Assembly: GCA_015178975.1 (NCBI GenBank)
Contig: WHVD01000004.1
Coordinates: 1,364,001-1,428,000, forward strand
Reading direction: 5' to 3'
Length of the DNA: 64,000 bases
Origin: Hysterangium stoloniferum
Taxonomy: Eukaryota; Basidiomycota; Agaricomycetes; Hysterangiales; Hysterangiaceae
Under the pieces are notes generated by a model. The model worked only from the letters and a program-made list of their open reading frames with translations. It was not told the DNA's origin and did no database searches. Positions 35,565 through 46,499 of the stretch are shown piece after piece (the stretch's first letter is position 1; every line of letters begins with the position of its first letter). Made by a program: the position numbers and the translations under genes.

Positions 35565-35839
35565 ACAGCACTGGAGGTCCAAGTTTTCAATCTATCTCAG
35601 AATATGTTCTAAACTTCATAGAATAGATAAAATATGTCTGAGAATATCCAAAGGTTTGAAAATGTGTCGGAAATATTATATATTTTAACAAATTCAATTT
35701 GGAAAGTACTTGGAGAATTAACTAGAATATATAATATTTCCCACACATTTTCAAAACTTTGAATATTCTCAGAGATATTGTATATATTCCATGAATTTTA
35801 GAACATATTCTGAAATTGAAAATTTGAGCCCCAGTGCTG
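35565..35839. mobile_element. foldback MITE
   Basis: About 275 bp forms an almost complete inverted repeat. The left arm begins CAGCACTGGAGG and continues with TCAGAATATGTTCTAAA, CTGAGAATATCCAAA and TTTGAAAATGTGT. The right arm mirrors each block and ends CCAGTGCTG. It is AT-rich and non-coding, with a spacer near 35690-35715. Flanking TCA/TTA trinucleotides do not settle the superfamily. Arm similarity is high, so it is not very old. Confidence 0.8.
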
Positions 35840-37017
35840 TTAATACAGTATATGTGCGGAATTGTCTTTGAATTAGGTGACTTGGTTAGTGGACACAATA
35901 GATTGTTCAATCTCCACCTGTCACAAATGTACAAGATCAGTTCCAACAATTCTTTGACTCGACTTCAACACTTTGACTTGGATTTCTTTCAACACTATTT
36001 GACTCAATTTCCACTCAACAACTAACTTGTTTCAGTTTGACATTATTCATGATTCCATCTTTATGTCATATAATGGCAATTTGTTTATACTAAAAAAGGC
36101 ATAAAAGGGCAATGACAGGTGTGAAAGGAGTCAGTCAGAAAATCTGTACAAAATAACTGTATCTCTTCCATCACACTTGTATTACTAATTCTAGTTGCAT
36201 TTGCTCTGCATTATGTATATTGATCATCAATCCTTCAGTGAGCCCACATTAACAGCACAGTTAATTGATCTTTAAACAAACACTTGAATATTCAACTCCC
36301 AGCCAATCTCTCTATTTAAAAATTATTTAACAGCTTGTTAAATCTTTATAAATAGTACACTCAAAAGTTAGAAGAAAGCAAAGGCCTACAAAATGTTTCC
36401 ACTGACTTATTGTGCATCCACACAGCTTCCAAACCTTTATTCTCAAGAAGAACTTAACCTTTGTAGAGTGCATCACTACAGGTTCATCTGAATTTGTCAA
36501 GCAATCAAACAAATATTGACTTTAGTTGTTTAAGCTTAATAGTGCAGCTATTTAATCTATCAGTATTTAAATTAGTGCACCTTTATTTGTGTATTTCTTG
36601 GAACCCTTGCCACATTAACATTCATTAAACTATTTGAGAGAGTAAATAGCAGAATCCATTACAGGTACATGGCAGACATAGTGTATTTCTGGGAGCCAAC
36701 GGAACCTGAAAATACAGTGACTAGTAGGGAATTAGTCCATCTGGAATATCTGGAACTAATTGGGAGCCAAGCAAACCAGGGGCAGGACAAAACAAGGATC
36801 AGGGGAGAGCGAAATGAGCAGATCTGAATAAAACAGGAACAGCTTTGGCCATTAACTTATCTTTGCATCTGAAAATAAGAATGGTGTCTGAAGACACAAA
36901 GCAGGTTTGTAAAAGATAAGTAATGTGATGCTGATGTGGAGCTGTGAACAAATGAATGGGAAAGTAAAGCATGATGTCAGATAAGGTAAATGAGTGATGA
37001 GTTGTAGTTTTAATCTA
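35840..37017. repeat. AT-rich repeat debris, families E and F
   Basis: Family E sequence lies at about 36020-36130 (cagtttgacattattcatga). A second dispersed repeat, family F (ttgattttagttgtttaagcttaatag...aatctatcagtatttaaatt), lies at about 36290-36580 and recurs at about 44300-44620. No coding sequence was found. Both look like LTR fragments, but their termini are unresolved. Confidence 0.45.
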
Positions 37018-37590
37018 TCGTTAAGTTCTGGATCTCTGGGCAGAATTTCTGGTGGATATTCCAGACACTTCCCAGGATGTGTCCATGGAGTTCTGGAGAA
37101 TTAGTCTGGGAGTTTCTGGGGATTAGTTTGGGTAGTATCAGAATCTTACCAGAGTACAAGATGGTCTTGGCTTCAGCTTATGTGCTGGGCCCTTGTGCAC
37201 TCACTCAGGTGCCCATATTTCAGAGGATGGATATATGCTGGAGTGTTTATGGATACTTGAAGTTTAAGAGAGTTCCAGATATTGAGCATAAACAGAAAGA
37301 ACAAAGGAGCAGATTAGATCAAGACTAATTTGAGATACAAACTAATTTGAGATTAAAACTGAGAAGTACATGACTGTGGAAGACTATATAGATGTTCCAA
37401 TAATTTTTCTACAAGTCTGGGAGTATAATAAGACCTATTTGGAACTGTTTCCACACTAAGCATATAATAACAAGTCAGATACATAAATGAGGAAACAAGG
37501 ATGGGGACATATGTATCAGGGGATAAGGGCAAGAACAATAAACAATGAAATGAACATTTGTCAACCAGCCAGTTACCAAATTGTGATGAA
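37018..37590 (+). repeat. LTR family C-like copy
   Basis: It begins near cgttaagttctgg and carries CTTGGCTTCAGCTTATGTGC at about 37168, then ttcagaggatggata and agagttccagatattgag, as in the family C copy at about 14130. The right side has gaacatttgtcaaccagcca and gttaccaaattg, matching the family tail. It is diverged and no coding sequence is attached. The right end is approximate. Confidence 0.5.
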
Positions 37591-37727
37591 CATACTGTAC
37601 AGGCTCAAATTCCAATAATATTCAATTTGACTTTCTTTGACATTCCTTCAACTTTTAAACTCAATTTCTGCCTTGGCTTCCAACTTGACTATTTTTCGAG
37701 ATTCTTCAACTCAATATTTGACTAACC

Positions 37728-38477
37728 CCTTAAGAACTGAAAACTGACAAATGTCAGTAGGCTGATGGGGACCAATCGGAAGGACTTGGCTTCAGCTTAT
37801 GTGCTGTGCTCTTGCAAGTAACCGTCGGGTGTCCTTAAATTTCGGGTAGGTGAAGACTAGTCCTAATGAGTTCCTCACAGTGAGTTACCAATCGGGACTG
37901 AAGGATAAGTCGTGTGTCGGGCCAAGGGGTCGGAGGCTGAAGAGAGGTGAGTGCACACAGAGGCGGGGAGCAGGATACTTAGTGTAAGGCTTATAGAGAT
38001 GTATGTGGGTGTTCTGCATTGATATTCTCATTGTCTAGTATCTACAACTACAGCGGATTCATATACAAGTTATTGGCATCTAGAAAATACTAACTAAGGG
38101 AAGAGCAGAAACATTACTGACAAATAAACTTGACTAGGAACCAGAAGGTTACAATAAGTTTGGAGGCTGTGATTTAACCGAGAGCAGAATTACGAGAAAA
38201 GGAAATAGTCCATGGGTTACAAGTATATATGAGCATATGTGAAACATAGTGTAGAACAGATCATCATAATAAAAAGGGACATATCAGAGTATAACCAGAT
38301 AGTACAAGTATAATTTGCCAGGGGCGTAAATGGGGTTTGATTGCCATGAAAACATACATCAGCATCGGGCAACCAACAGTTTCTGATGTGATGACTTGAT
38401 CGATAACTTGAAACATTGATAGGCAGCAATAACCTCGGACCCTCGGGTTGCGACACAGTTGCAACACGGTCGTAACA
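37728..38477 (+). repeat. solo LTR family A, copy 5
   Basis: 750 bp, starting (CC)TTAAGAACTG and ending GGTCGTAACA, flanked on both sides by the 5-bp duplication TAACC. Core AAGGACTTGGCTTCAGCTTA lies at about 37780. It is the cleanest full-length family A copy in the window because nothing is inserted in it. Confidence 0.85.
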
Positions 38478-38738
38478 TAACCTTTGACTTGTCTCAGTTT
38501 GACATCATTGATGATTTCACTCTGATATTATATTATCATCTTAGATAAATGATCAATAGCATAAAAGGGCAATGATAGGAGTGAGGGAACCATCTATTGC
38601 CAATCCCTCAAGCAACAGGTATCTGTTAGGACAACACTAACAAGGCTACCAAAACACAAAGATGGAAGAGAGATAAGACGAGGATAAGGAATAAGGAATA
38701 GAAGGTCTAATGACTTAAGAATATCACACTTGTATTTA

Positions 38739-39842
38739 CAGTGCCTCAAAACCTTCTCATGTTTTATACTTCAGATGTATATTCCATGTAATTCAAAGAA
38801 TAAAAATGCAAAAATATCAAAGATATTTGTGAATATGCTCTATCATATCTAGATTGTGGAAGTATACCATTACATAATCTCCAAATATGGAAATACTACA
38901 AATATTTATATACAAGAGACTCATGAGAAGGGTTTTTTTGCTGACCACTCTGACCCACAAAACTACTTATATTCAGTACTTGGCATAGCCACCCTTTGCC
39001 TTAAACACAGCTGCAACCCTCCTAGGCATACTCCCAATCAAATTCTGACACACCTCTGCATCAATCTTGTTCCACTCCTCCTCCACCCTCTCCCACAACT
39101 CCAGTATCCCTTTTGGTCCAACCTCATACTCCCCCAGCCTCCTCTTGATATGATCCCACAAGTGTTCAATGGGGTTGATGTCTGGAGATTGTGCTGGCCA
39201 TGGAAGGACATTGAAATTATGATTTTGAAACCAAGTCTGGGCCTTCTTGCAGGTATGTTTGGGGTCATTGTCTTGCTGGAAGATGACATCACCCACAGAT
39301 TTTCCATAATAGTTGAGGCTGGCTTGAAGGTCCTCCTCCATAATCTTGAGATAAAGGTCTCCATCCAACCTCCCATCTATCTTGCAAGCATACACAGGTC
39401 CTTCCCACAGCATGCACCCCTATACCATCACAGATCCTCCTCAAAACTTCTGAGTCCCCTGAACCCACCTGTTACTCAAGCCCTGCCCAGCCTTTTTCCA
39501 GACCCACTTCCTCCCATCTGACCCCAACCTGTTGATTTTGGTTTCATCAGACCATACCACCTTCTTCCAGTCCTCTGCAGTCCAATGCTGATGTGCTATA
39601 GCAAAGTCCATCCTTGCCTTCCTATGCTTCTTGCTGAGAAGGGGCTTTTTCTTCTTCATCACAGCAACCATCTTGAGACTATTGCACACATTTTGGGTAG
39701 AGATGGACTGGTTGATGAGATTCCTAAGGGCTTTGGTCACATCACCAGCAGTGTCAGCCTTCCCAGAGCTGATGAGGTGCTGTGCATAGTGAATGTTGGT
39801 AGGGGAAAGATTTGAGGGACGACCACCAATGGACTTTGGCAC
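38739..39842 (-). mobile_element. Tc1-like transposon T4, truncated, in a Gypsy gag fragment
   Basis: The left end begins CAGTGCCTCAAAACCTTCTC after a TA, with an inner inverted version near 38930. On the minus strand the transposase runs from about 39842 to 38973 in two frames: IGGRPSNLSPTNIHYAQHLI, then WSDETKINRLGSDG, QQDNDPKHTCKKA and SPDINPIEHLW, ending KGGYAKY. One frame break lies near 39420. The N-terminal helix-turn-helix and the right terminal repeat are missing; the junction with gag is at about 39842. Confidence 0.85.
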
Positions 39843-41280
39843 TGTAATCTCAGCTTCTCCAGTCAGGTCATATGGGCCAAAGTTTGTTTCTAGCTCCTCA
39901 CCAAAAGCATTCCAATCTTCAAGCCAGGTCAGCTCTGCCTTGGAAAGTGTTACAACCGGAATTCCCACTGGACTCCAGGCACTAACTTATACACACCTGA
40001 GCCCTATATGCACTGATTGTCAGTTTACCAGAATTCCCACCGGACTCCGTACATCAGACTTGTCTATGTTCGACTTCATTACATCATGTATCGGTCACCG
40101 GAATACCCACCAGACTCCGTCCCTGTCTATGTCTGACTCATCCCATGCATCAGTCACCAGACCCCACTCAGAAAACCCATCATCTCTCTAACTGAGCCCC
40201 CTTCCCGTTAGTCAAATGGCCTGTCACAATTTGGACTCCACTCCTGCTCCATTTCCTGTTATGGTTTATGATTTGTCATGACTCGGACTCTGCTCTGTTC
40301 CATCCCATTCCTGACACCAAATTTGATGTTTACTATTCTTGTTTCATGTTTTGCTAGTTTTGTTTCATCATTACTGGATTTGGTATGTCATTAATTCCAC
40401 AGTCTATATAGTCTGGCAGATGTTGTACATACAATCCAGTCAGAAAATTGGCTTAGATTCCCCCCAGTAATCTAATACATTTTCCACTCTAAACTCGTAC
40501 TTGAATTACACCGCTCACACTAGTTGGAGCCTGTGGGGTCCGACACATCTATCTCTCTTATTTATCTCGACTCCTGACCTCTCGACCCATGACCTCCGAC
40601 CTACGACCCCTCGACCCATGAACCCCGCCTGGACTCCCCAGGATTCCCATCTGCCTGTCTGAAATTGGACAACATGATCTTGTGAGGGCGCAGCATACAC
40701 AGTGGGTTTCCGGAGGAACCCACGGAATATCCAGTAGGACTTGGCTTCAGCTTATAGGTACCCTAACAGAAAGTCTGCTAAAAGCCAGTTCGAACCATTT
40801 CAATGTGGATCCCGAGAGGTATGAGAGTGCATAATTGACTTTTCGGGAGTCCATGGAGAATGTGGTGGATTGATTGCAGAAATTAAAATGACATTGCATG
40901 AGGAAGGTGAAAAGTTTGTTGGGGTTGGAACCTGTGAAGGGTTCCAGAGTATTGACTTTTGACTGCAGAGGTTCCAGATCCTTCTTTTTGCCTTCTCTGA
41001 GTTCTAAAGTGATTGCTAACAACTCAGAAGTAGGATCTGAAAGTGGTGTTGATCATTAGATGGGCAATTTTCGACACCTTTGCCCTTGTTGGGGGCCACA
41101 GACTCATCCTCATGCTTGGATTCATGCAGGTTTTCCAGGACTTCTTCGATATGGGGTGCATCTGTGGTGTCTGGCTGGTTCATGAGTGTCTGGCTGGTAT
41201 ACAAAGTAAGTGGAGAATAAAGAGTTGAGGGTCCAGGTAATGATTCCTGTACAGGTGCTTTTCTTCCTGATGGCATATTG
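39843..41280 (-). mobile_element. Gypsy gag fragment, split by a solo LTR B
   Basis: The minus strand starts MPSGRKAPVQESLPGPSTLY (41276), continues past an acidic linker to YALSYLSGSTLKWFELAFS and resumes at 39968 with WLEDWNAFGEELETNFGPYD. This is the same gag family as at 56453-57721, where the same blocks occur. A solo LTR (39948-40768) splits it, and Tc1-like T4 cuts it on the left. Broken. Confidence 0.8.
39948..40768 (-). repeat. solo LTR family B, copy 2
   Basis: 821 bp with plus-strand ends TGTTACAACCGGAATT and TACCCTAACA, flanked by the perfect 5-bp duplication GAAAG. It is inserted in the Gypsy gag fragment. Relative to other family B copies, its outer right end is rearranged: the core GGACTTGGCTTCAGCTTATA is found in plus orientation although the rest of the LTR reads in minus. 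Confidence 0.85.
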
Positions 41281-41432
41281 ACAATGTGAGGTATCAGTAT
41301 TATCTCATAAAATTCTCCTAATTTTCTTTGAAATTAAATAGTATTTTTTTGAATTTATTGTATTTTTATTATATTTTTATTGTGAAACATAAGGCCTAAT
41401 TCCTTGTTAACTTCACATAATAATAGCATATA

Positions 41433-43036
41433 CAGTAGGCAACAAAACCCTTACAATGTTTTGTACTTTTTGAAAGACGTGGCTATTTCTCCAGAAATAA
41501 ATTCTGTAAAATGCCGAAGATATTATGTAATATACTTCAACATCATACCTTCCAGAAATGCACAGCCACAAGGCACCACATCCTTATTTGGTAAGTCCAC
41601 ATCACAGAGTAGGGTGGTTGTGGGATTCCAACTGGTAGCTTTCATCTTATATATACATTGAGGAAGAGTGGTCACATGACTTTGTTGAACTTTATAAACA
41701 AAGTCATGTGACTAGGACCCATTTTGAACTTTAAAAATGTGTGCAACAAAACCCTTACAATGAGCTATTGGTTTGTGACAATGAAAAAGCTCTCCTCCAG
41801 CGAAATCCAACATGTTCTTACTCTACTTGACTCTGGCATTTCTGGAGCTCAAATATGTTACCAAACTCATCTCAGCAGTGCCACCATCAGTCGTATTCAC
41901 TCTGAGCATTGCCCTGACCTCTCCAAATGCTCTGGTGGCCATCCTACAAAGCTTACCACAGCCAATATTGCCTATGCTAGAAGAATAATTTGCATGGGGA
42001 AGGTTGATAATGCCACACAGGCAACCAAGAAACTTATAGACATCATCAACACTCCTATTACTTCACAAACAGTGTGTCGCCACCTCAAAACCATAGGCAT
42101 GAGGGCTGTGGTAAAGAGAAAAAGGCCACTTCTCAAACCTCATCATCGGAAATCTCGATTGGAGTTTGCAGAAAGGCATTTGGAATGGACCCTGGAGGAC
42201 TGGAAGAGGGTCATATGGTCTGATGAGACTAAGATTAATAGGCTGGGATCAGATGGAAGGAAATATGTGTGGAAAAATGTGGGTGAGGGGGTAAATGATA
42301 GGTTAGTAGAGGGAACAGTCAAGTTTGGAGGAGGAAACCTGATGATGTGGGGATGCATGGGCTGGGATGGGGTTGGGTTTGCAACCGAAATTGATGGGAG
42401 GATGGATGCTGAGCTTTATGTGGAGATCCTGGATGATGAACTCCAGCAAACCCTCAAATATTATAACAAAACAGTGGCTGACATTGTGTTTCAACAAGAC
42501 AATGACCCCAAACACACCAGCAAAAAGGCCCAGAAATGGTAAACTGACCATGATGTTACAGTCCTCAAGTGGCCTGCACAATCTCCTGACATGAATCCTA
42601 TTGAACATCTGTGGAATCGTGTCAAAAAGAAGCTAAGGGAGTATGAACAGCCTGCAAATAGTGTTCATGAACTGTGGGAGAGGGTGCAGAAGGTGTGGGA
42701 AGAGATTTTAAAGGAGGATTGTCAGAAGCTTATTGAGAGTATGCCTAGAAGACTTGCAGCAGTGATTAGAGCAAGGGAGGGCCATACTAAATACTAATTT
42801 CTTGTAATAATAATCTCAAAATAGTGTGCAACAAAACCCTTACAATGAGCTATTGGTTTGTGTGTGATATGGACTTACCAAATAAGGACATGGTGCCTTG
42901 TGGCTGTGCATTTCTGGAAGGTATGATGTTGAAGTATATTACATAATATTTTCAGCAATTTACAGAATTTATTTCTGGAGGAATGGCCATGTCTTTCAAA
43001 AAGTACAAAACATTGTAAGGGTTTTGTTGCCTACTG
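41433..43036 (+). mobile_element. Tc1-like DNA transposon T5, best preserved
   Basis: 1604 bp, TA-flanked, with outer ends beginning CAGTAGGCAACAAAACCCTT. Subterminal blocks match between the ends (gcacagccacaaggcacca; ttatttggtaagtcca). A copy of the terminal motif lies inside each end in the same orientation (GTGCAACAAAACCCTTACAA at about 41742 and 42829). A near-perfect palindrome, GTCACATGACTTTGTT...ACAAAGTCATGTGAC, lies at 41672-41714 and may be a further insertion or duplication in the left end. The family also has a truncated copy at 60689-61376. Confidence 0.93.
41781..42797 (+). pseudogene. Tc1-like DD34E transposase of T5, one stop
   Basis: A single frame of 338 codons from MKKLSSSEIQHVLTLLDSGI, with two helix-turn-helix modules in the first 110 residues, then the catalytic core: first Asp in WSDETKINRLGSDG, second in QQDNDPKHTSKKAQ, and Glu in SPDMNPIEHLW with 34 residues between the last two. 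It ends EGHTKY. One in-frame stop at 42540-42542 is the only break that I see, so inactivation is recent. Met 41781 is chosen over the upstream 41724 because the extra residues read through the terminal-repeat motif. Confidence 0.93.
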
Positions 43037-44647
43037 TATGAGCTCATATTATCTTAATTAATTAATGATAATTTTTAACTAATTATTTATCTCTTATTTA
43101 CTTAGTTATTGTTTCCTGGCACTTTACTTTACCCTTGTGCAATAAGCTCTTGAAGCACGGGAACACATTATGTCATCATTCATGCCCCTTCAAATTCAGG
43201 ATTGAGGGAATGATTTGTCAGCAGGTGACAATTACAACATGTGACAGCATGAGTCATTGGCTTTTGCTTCCATCCTGGATCCTGGCCTCTAAACTTTCGA
43301 GTTCAGGCTTAGATTGAAGCCCTTGTCTCAGACTGGGGAGTCATAGGATCAAAAAGGGGTAATAAATAGTTACACATGATATCATTACTGACTCAGTGAT
43401 GATATCATAAAATAATTAAATAGTTAAATAATTAGTTATCAAAATGTATGTAAGGAGGGCCAGAAATCCACAATAAATCATCTTAACACACATATTTTAC
43501 AGCACAGCTCAGAAGCTTATCTCATCATCCTAAGGACAATAATAGCTTTAGTCTGATATACTGCAAGCACCTACACTTGCAGAATCTAGAACTCTTTGTC
43601 AGCACTCTTGAACTTAGCTAATTATCTAAGTTCCCTAGCCTCACAGCTACCCTTTAGGCTTATTAAATAAATAATAAACCTAATAAGTATCCTTTTTGAA
43701 ATCCCTGCCAACACTTAGATTATTCAAGGCCCATCCCTAAGTTAGGAGGATGGTCACACTTTATTGAATATACAAAATTTTACTGAATAATCCTCATATT
43801 TTCCAAGTGAGACTATTCCTTCTGGCCATGACAACTTATTCTATGAGTTTATATTTAATTACCTGAAATTTCATCTTTAAAATATGCATGCCCTTTTAAA
43901 ATACACACAAATAACATAGTTACACATGATTATTTGGGTTAACCTAGATTATTTGGGTTATGACTTAATCTTTGGGTTATGATGTATTCTCTTGTATACA
44001 AGCAAACTTTCAAATATATTTCATATGATTTAAATTTAGTTGGTTTAGAGAGTTAACCAGAACTATCTGGGGTACCAATCCCCATTGTGCAATTTATTCC
44101 AAAAGAATAATCTACAGATGATTGTTTGACTAAATTTTGTCAGATATAGGATAAATATTAATATTTTTGCATTCTTCAGAGTGATACCTAATCAACTGAA
44201 TTTGATTAAATATTAATTTTACAACAAGCAATATAAATATATATACATACTTTAGTGGATAAATAACTTTTAAAGTTTTGGGTTATCCTCCTTAGTGAAT
44301 TAATCAAGCACAAGCACACAAGAAATCCAATACAAATTATTTTCTCTATCAATAAAATATTTAACTCCTTGTTAAAATATCTATTAATAGTTACAAATAA
44401 GCATACAAGAAACTGAAGCTCTTATATCAAGTCTCTGCCAAGTTACTGCATATATATTCAGCTTCCAGCCCCTATTTTCAAGGAATAGTTCTTTTATTTG
44501 CTAAAAGAGTGATATATTGTTCTATTGAACCTTTCAACAATCAAAATAAGCATTGATTTTAGTTGTTTAAGCTTAATAGCACAACTAATTAATCTATCAG
44601 TATTTAAATTACTGGACCATTGCTTATTTTATTGTTGAAGCTCTGTG
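43037..44647. repeat. AT-rich repeat debris, includes family F
   Basis: Family F sequence lies at about 44300-44620 (ttgattttagttgtttaagcttaatagc; aatctatcagtatttaaatt), shared with 36290-36580. The region 43190-43330 has cattggcttttgcttccatcctgg and gagtcataggatc, the latter shared with about 13915. I see no gene in the 1.6 kb. Confidence 0.4.
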
Positions 44648-45077
44648 TGTTACGACTGTACCACAACTGTGTCGCAACCTGACAGTCCCTGAGGATATTA
44701 CCATCAACTGATTGTTTCAAGTTATTAATCAAGTCATCATATCGAAAACTGTCAGTTGCCCAACACTAATGTATGCCTTCATGGCGATCAAACCCCGTTT
44801 ATGCCCCTGTCAAATTATACTTGTACTATCTGGTTATACTCTGATACGTCCCCCTTTTATTATGATGATCCATTCTACTCTATGTTTCACATATGCCTGT
44901 ATATACCTGTAACCTGTGGACTATTTCCTTTTCTCGTAATCCCGCTCTCAGTTAATTCACGGCCTCCGAACTTATCATAACCTTCTGGTTCCTAGTCAAG
45001 TTTATTTGTCAATAATGTTTCCACTCTTTCCTTAGTTAGTATTTTCTGGATGCCAATAACTCGTGTATACACCCGCT
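44648..45077 (-). repeat. LTR family A, copy 6, truncated, reverse
   Basis: It begins TGTTACGACTGTA (reverse complement of the family end) and runs through ATCAAACCCCGTTTATGCCCC, TACTTGTACTATCTGGTTAT and GCCAATAACTCGTG, then stops abruptly where the coding-like sequence of the long chromovirus begins. Its start-side half, including the core, is missing. Confidence 0.75.
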
Positions 45078-46499
45078 CCGCAGTGTGGGAGGGGGATTGG
45101 GTATGGGTGAGGCAGTGGTATGAGGGAAGGTCCTGTGGAGGGGAGAGGTAATGGTATAGGGGGGAGAGGAGGCAGGTTGGTGGTGGATGGCTCAAGACTT
45201 CCCGGCAGCTCTGAAAAGGGTGTGAAGTGCTGCAGTGGGGGCACAGAAGAAATGGATGGAGGTGGAGAGAGGTGGGTGGAGCTGGACAGCATTGCAGGGT
45301 TGGCTGGACGATACCCCCTCCAAACCCTGATGGAAGTCGGCAATTTTCTTGGCTGGTTAGGGTTACTTGTGACAAAGTGAACATTGTCAGGAAGTAAAAA
45401 ACCTTCGTGGCAGTCAGTGCCAAGGTACTTGTCATCATAGGTAGAGCAGGGTGGTCGGTCATCCTCTGAGTCGGATGAGAAATTGATGGGCCCCATCCAG
45501 TAGGTTCATTCCTGGGGCCCACGTTGGGAAGGAGGTCTGGGAGGTAGTGCAACTCTGTCCCCACGTCATAATGCAATGCTTTGTAGTTTGATCCTCCATA
45601 CTCTGTCCCAATCGTAGAAGGTGACACCATCCTTTCCTTTCCTGCTTTTCTGTCCCACACTCCGAACACATGACATGCCCCCATCGCTGCAGTCTGTCCC
45701 AGTGAAATCCATCCACTTATGGCCTGGGGGGGGGGGGGGGGGCAATGGCTGAAGGGCTGTTGCTTCCTTCCATTCTCCTTCATTCCTGCTGTGTCTGCAT
45801 TGAGGGGACATTATCCCTAGCACCCATCTTTCGCTGTCCTTCTAAGTACTCCTCCCTCCTCTTCCTCTTGAGTGTTTTTAGTTCCTCCTGAACTTGCGCA
45901 GAGAAAGCCTCAGACCGCTGTTTTTTCCTGATCTCCTCTTCAGTGGAAGGGAAGATACTACGAGATGGTGGGGGGATTTCGCTCCATGTTCCATTGGGAG
46001 CCCCCCAAGTGCCAGAGGATGGAGGTGCAGGTTTTGGGATGGGGTCCATCCACATAGGATATGTGGATGAAGAGGCCTCCCCCAAGCACTTCACAATCTC
46101 TGTTCGAGGTGGTGGGGAAGGAGGAACCATCATTTGGGGCCGAGGTATCCTTTTAAAGTTGGGGAGTCGGGGTCTGGGGGGAGGAGTATATGGAGTAAAA
46201 ACAGTTCCACTCCCTGAGCTGGTGGAAGTTCCTGCCATGTTGTCCTGCAAGGTGGAGTGCATTGATGATGGCATCCCAGAATTACCCGTACAGTGCTTGA
46301 CGTTTTCAGTATGAGACAATGTGGTAGAAGTATTGATAGATTGGGGTCGCGGTATTCTTTTGAAGTTGGGGAGCCTGGGTTTGGGTTGTTGTTCCTGCGA
46401 CATAGTGTACTGGCTTGTGAGATTGACTGGAGGGAAGAGACAGGGGGATAAAAATTTCTTTAGCAGATTTACATATTTTATATTAATTTTAAGCTCCAC
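45032..46499 (-). other. proline-rich ORF region downstream of chromovirus integrase
   Basis: This lies between the chromodomain and the left edge of the element. One frame (46499-45780; the likely Met is at about 46407, MSQEQQPKPRLPNFKRIPRP) contains the motif RLPNFKRIPRPQ twice, a Ser/Pro-rich middle, and a charged, probably coiled C-terminus (EELKTLKRKRREEYLEGQRK). A second frame (45496-45032) begins MGPINFSSDSEDDRPPCSTY, then turns into a Pro/Leu-rich tail. A 17-18-bp G run lies at about 45725-45742. I do not recognise either product; no membrane segment or envelope motif is seen. Confidence 0.5.

Noticed and set aside
38856-39521. 221-codon plus-strand ORF
   Set aside because: It is the reverse shadow of the T4 transposase, which has the DD34E motifs on the minus strand.
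44992-45783. 263-codon ORF as a real gene
   Set aside because: Its Pro/Cys-rich peptide looks like an out-of-phase reading of the two neighbouring frames, and part of it lies in LTR A sequence (44992-45077).
45032-46499. Envelope gene of an errantivirus-like element
   Set aside because: No signal peptide, furin-like site, fusion peptide or transmembrane helix can be seen; the composition is proline-rich and hydrophilic.
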